A stretch of 64,000 bases of DNA from an uncultured Rhizobiaceae group bacterium (lineage in GTDB: Bacteria; Pseudomonadota; Alphaproteobacteria; Rhizobiales; Rhizobiaceae), in assembly GCA_937958815.1 (NCBI GenBank), contig CALGMR010000004.1, positions 186,001-250,000 of the forward strand, given 5' to 3'. The notes below the pieces were generated by a model. It worked only from the letters and a program-made list of their open reading frames with translations. It made no database searches and was not told the DNA's origin. Numbering within the stretch: the stretch's first letter is position 1; each line of letters starts with the position of its first letter. Shown one piece after another: positions 61,633 through 64,000 of this stretch. Both the position numbers and the translations under genes were made by a program.

Positions 61633-63305
61633 TCAGCACCCTCAATCTTCGGCAGGTCGACCCTGAACTCGGCACCCTTCTCCAAATTTCGACATATAAG
61701 TTGCCCGCCGAAATGAGAAATCAGACCAAAGGAAAGAGCAAGTCCCATGCCCAAACCCTTAGATGCACCAAGTTCCTTAGTTGTATAAAATGGTTCAAAT
61801 ACCCGTGCGGGATCTTCAATTCCTCCACCCGTATCACGAACAATGAGCGAAACGTTTTTGTCGTCATGCTCGACCAAAACTGTCAGCAGTTTTTCATCGC
61901 GGGTCTGCATGGCATCGATGGCATTGGACACGAGATTCAACACCACCTGCTCCAAACGCAACTTTCCAGCAGTCACCAAAACGGGATGTTTTGGAACTGA
62001 AATTTGTTGCTCAATTGAGGCCGCCCGGATGTCAGTTTGCATCAAATCCACGGCCCGATACACAACTCCGCAAAAATCGACGCTCTCAGTCGGCGTGTGT
62101 TCTTGTTTTGCAAAAGCTCGAAGGTTCCCGATGATGCGCGTGATGCGCCGCACCTGATCCGCGATCTCTGTCAGATTTTTGGAGGCGTCTGCAACTCGTG
62201 ACTTTTGCAATAAACGCTTCCCATTTTCCGCGAAGTTCAAAATTGCACCAAGTGGTTGATTGAGTTCATGGCTGACGCCAGCTGACAAACGGCCCAATGC
62301 TGCCAAGTTGGACGCCTCAACGAGCTCATTCTGTGTCTCTTTTAGTTCTTCTGTGCGTTCTTCAACCCTTTGCTCAAGAGTTGTGGAATGCCGTGACTCC
62401 AATGCCAATCTTCTGCGTTGTTGCACGAAGACTGCGGCGACCAGCGCCAAGGCCACCAAAAGTGCAAGCGCGAGCCACGTGCGCAACAAAGCAACTGCTC
62501 GTGCTGTGTCGGTTTCCAGCAGAATTTGACCCGTCATTTGCAACTGAGGGATTTGTAAACTCAAAGTTTGAACTTCAGTGACTTTCCCTTCGGTCGTTCG
62601 ATAATCAGCGACTTTGGTTCCACTGAGTGTGGTTTTTTCTTCAAGTGGAAATGCAGCTTCCTCAGGATCAGCCGCGTTAGAGCGCATGAGGAGCCCTGAT
62701 CGATTTCCCGAAACAGAAAGCCCTGCACTGTCAAAGAACACAATTGGTTCCGGCGTAATCGGCCATTCGAATTCTAAGTTGGCCAGGTTTGCGGAAACAA
62801 CCACCACCCCTAAAGCCTTTGAACCTTGTCCAAGCACGCTGCGGCTCAATTGAACAAGCCGTTCACCCTCAAACACATCGACAGTAAATCCAAGGCTGCC
62901 ATCCAGCGCGGTGCGAATGAGTTTTTTTGAGATAGGTGGTTTGCGTGAAGTAAAATTTGAAGACGCAACAAGTGTGTTGTTGAGATCAACCAAATCAATT
63001 CGCCAAGCCCCATATTTCAATTGAAGCAATGACAAATCCAAGTTCATATCCAAACCCCAGGCACCGTCCATAGACCTCGCAATTTTGGGGTTGTCGGCCA
63101 CTATGTTCACCAGAACACGATAGACATCCATTTGTCCGCGCAACCGGCTTGCAGCTTCGGAAAGGCGCACCTGCCCGGCCCTGCGATCACTGGCCAGTCC
63201 GGACTCAAGTGCATCGAAATAGACCCACCCTGCAATGGCGGCCGCCACCAAACAATATAGCCCCAGCGCTACAGACAAAACTCGAAACACAAACAGCCTC
63301 TCCAC
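61629..63305 (-). CDS. DctB-like sensor histidine kinase
   Basis: 558 residues. Helices at about 8-30 and 272-295 flank a periplasmic sensor domain, probably double-Cache like DctB. A coiled-coil follows, then the H box GRLSAGVSHELNQPLGAILNFAENG with His near 344, N box LNLVSNAIDAM and G box DTGGGIEDP. It is divergent from dctP, so it should sense the ligand of that TRAP system. Confidence 0.92.
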   Translation of the reverse strand: MERLFVFRVLSVALGLYCLVAAAIAGWVYFDALESGLASDRRAGQVRLSEAASRLRGQMDVYRVLVNIVADNPKIARSMDGAWGLDMNLDLSLLQLKYGAWRIDLVDLNNTLVASSNFTSRKPPISKKLIRTALDGSLGFTVDVFEGERLVQLSRSVLGQGSKALGVVVVSANLANLEFEWPITPEPIVFFDSAGLSVSGNRSGLLMRSNAADPEEAAFPLEEKTTLSGTKVADYRTTEGKVTEVQTLSLQIPQLQMTGQILLETDTARAVALLRTWLALALLVALALVAAVFVQQRRRLALESRHSTTLEQRVEERTEELKETQNELVEASNLAALGRLSAGVSHELNQPLGAILNFAENGKRLLQKSRVADASKNLTEIADQVRRITRIIGNLRAFAKQEHTPTESVDFCGVVYRAVDLMQTDIRAASIEQQISVPKHPVLVTAGKLRLEQVVLNLVSNAIDAMQTRDEKLLTVLVEHDDKNVSLIVRDTGGGIEDPARVFEPFYTTKELGASKGLGMGLALSFGLISHFGGQLICRNLEKGAEFRVDLPKIEGAE

Positions 63306-63419
63306 AATCCGAAGGCTTACTCCTAAGGTTTACAACAACCCTTTGACAAGATTTTTGTCCGAAAAGTCGGAAAATCACGATCTCATTGGCACCCATGCAC
63401 ATCTCAACCATCTGAAATC

Positions 63420-63480
63420 ATGTGAGAAAAAATTAATTGCCACTCACCTCTTGTGACATGCTCCCAATTTTTGCTCACAT
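63420..63480. promoter_or_regulatory. Divergent region with inverted repeat, dctB-dctP
   Basis: ATGTGAGAAAAA (63420) and TTTTTGCTCACAT (63468-63480) form an imperfect inverted repeat about 45 bases before dctP. A sigma-54 -24/-12 pair was looked for and not found. Confidence 0.35.
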
Positions 63481-63524
63481 ATAGGCCTGACACACAGGTG
63501 TGTTGGACAATGGGAGGAACCCTT

Positions 63525-64000
63525 ATGAAAAATTTGATCAAAGCCGCGTTGGTCGTGGCATTCGCTTCAACATCCTCTGCTGCACTTGCTGCATGCGACG
63601 ATGGTGAAATTGTTGTAAAATTCAGCCACGTTACAAACACTGACAAGCACCCAAAAGGTATTGCGGCCTCTTTGCTTGAAAAACGCATCAACGCTGAAAT
63701 GAACGGCAAAATGTGCATGGAAGTTTTTCCAAACTCCACGCTTTATAACGACAACAAAGTTCTGGAAGCTATGTTGCAAGGCGACGTGCAGTTGGCGGCT
63801 CCATCACTTTCAAAATTTGAAAAATTCACCAAGAAATTCCGCATTTTCGACTTGCCGTTCATGTTCAAAAACATCAACGCGGTTGAGGCGTTCCAGGCAT
63901 CTGAGGCAGGTCAAGGCATGCTCAACAGCATGCAAAAGCGTGGCTTGCAAGGGCTGGGCTACTGGCACAATGGTATGAAACAAATGTCAGCCAACAAACC
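63525..64000 (+). CDS. dctP: TRAP transporter solute-binding protein (DctP family), partial
   Basis: The first 158 codons of a periplasmic TRAP binding protein; the gene runs off the window. Signal peptide KAALVVAFASTSSAALA, then IVVKFSHVTNTDKHPKGIAASLLEKRINAEMNG, typical of DctP. GGGAGG precedes the ATG at 63525. It is divergent from the DctB/DctD-like pair that probably controls it. It is unrelated in position to the dctQM genes at the left edge. Confidence 0.92.
   Translation, partial: MKNLIKAALVVAFASTSSAALAACDDGEIVVKFSHVTNTDKHPKGIAASLLEKRINAEMNGKMCMEVFPNSTLYNDNKVLEAMLQGDVQLAAPSLSKFEKFTKKFRIFDLPFMFKNINAVEAFQASEAGQGMLNSMQKRGLQGLGYWHNGMKQMSANK

Noticed and set aside
63380-63400. TTGGCACCCATGCAC as a sigma-54 promoter for dctP
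   Set aside because: The GG and GC elements are 9 bases apart, not the 12 required for a -24/-12 promoter.

Overview
The window looks like chromosome of a heterotrophic alphaproteobacterium, most likely a marine member of the Hyphomicrobiales (Rhizobiales). The rhamnose locus (rhaRSTPQUK divergent from rhaDI) and the alpha-glucoside locus (aglEFGAK with aglR) both have the gene order known from Rhizobium and Sinorhizobium. The rest is dense in TRAP, TTT and ABC importers for organic acids and sugars. Base composition is near 50% G+C by eye. No phage, insertion sequence or CRISPR array was seen. Taxonomy is inference.

Region 1 (56-6792): a candidate oxidative sulfoquinovose (sulfo-ASMO type) locus. 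On the minus strand lie an SsuD-like FMN monooxygenase, an aldo/keto reductase and a flavin reductase in tight translational coupling, followed by TRAP permease genes dctQ and dctM. Divergent on the plus strand are a GntR/UTRA regulator and a Gfo/Idh/MocA protein that may be an NAD-dependent sulfoquinovosidase. Region 2 (6804-12301): an RTX protein made almost wholly of calcium-binding nonapeptide repeats, mnmA, a small exported protein of unknown function, and an elongator tRNA-Met with promoter and terminator candidates.

Region 3 (12302-19882): a divergent locus around a MarR regulator, with an MBL hydrolase and a cytoplasmic sulfatase on one side and a complete TctCBA (TTT) importer with a second cytoplasmic sulfatase on the other. 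Region 4 (20182-24589): a tetronate (threonate/erythronate) operon, ltnD-mgsA-otnK-otnC, with methylglyoxal synthase embedded in it and a decayed TRAP permease fragment upstream, then a LysR regulator. Region 5 (24611-30080): an LLM oxidoreductase and an SDR; a cupredoxin/DUF4142 pair; an AraC regulator flanked by matching 12-bp sites; a small membrane protein; and a Fe-S type uracil-DNA glycosylase homologue.

Region 6 (30132-40888): the full L-rhamnose system, importer, mutarotase, kinase, isomerase and bifunctional aldolase/dehydrogenase, with a helically phased operator array between rhaR and rhaD. Region 7 (41133-48913): alpha-glucoside uptake and hydrolysis. Region 8 (49468-60930): an eleven-gene operon under a LacI regulator that joins a CUT1 ABC importer to a cytochrome b561-like protein, a 2-ketoaldonate-type reductase, two SDRs, gluconokinase, L-idonate dehydrogenase and an SMP-30 lactonase, so carbon should enter metabolism as 6-phosphogluconate. 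Region 9 (61015-64000): a DctB-like kinase, a DctD-like regulator that lacks its AAA+ domain, and the start of a dctP gene cut by the window edge.

The common theme is scavenging of sugars and sulfated or acidic sugar derivatives of plant or algal origin. All four solute-binding-protein genes that are followed by permease genes within the window have a strong hairpin in the gap between them.
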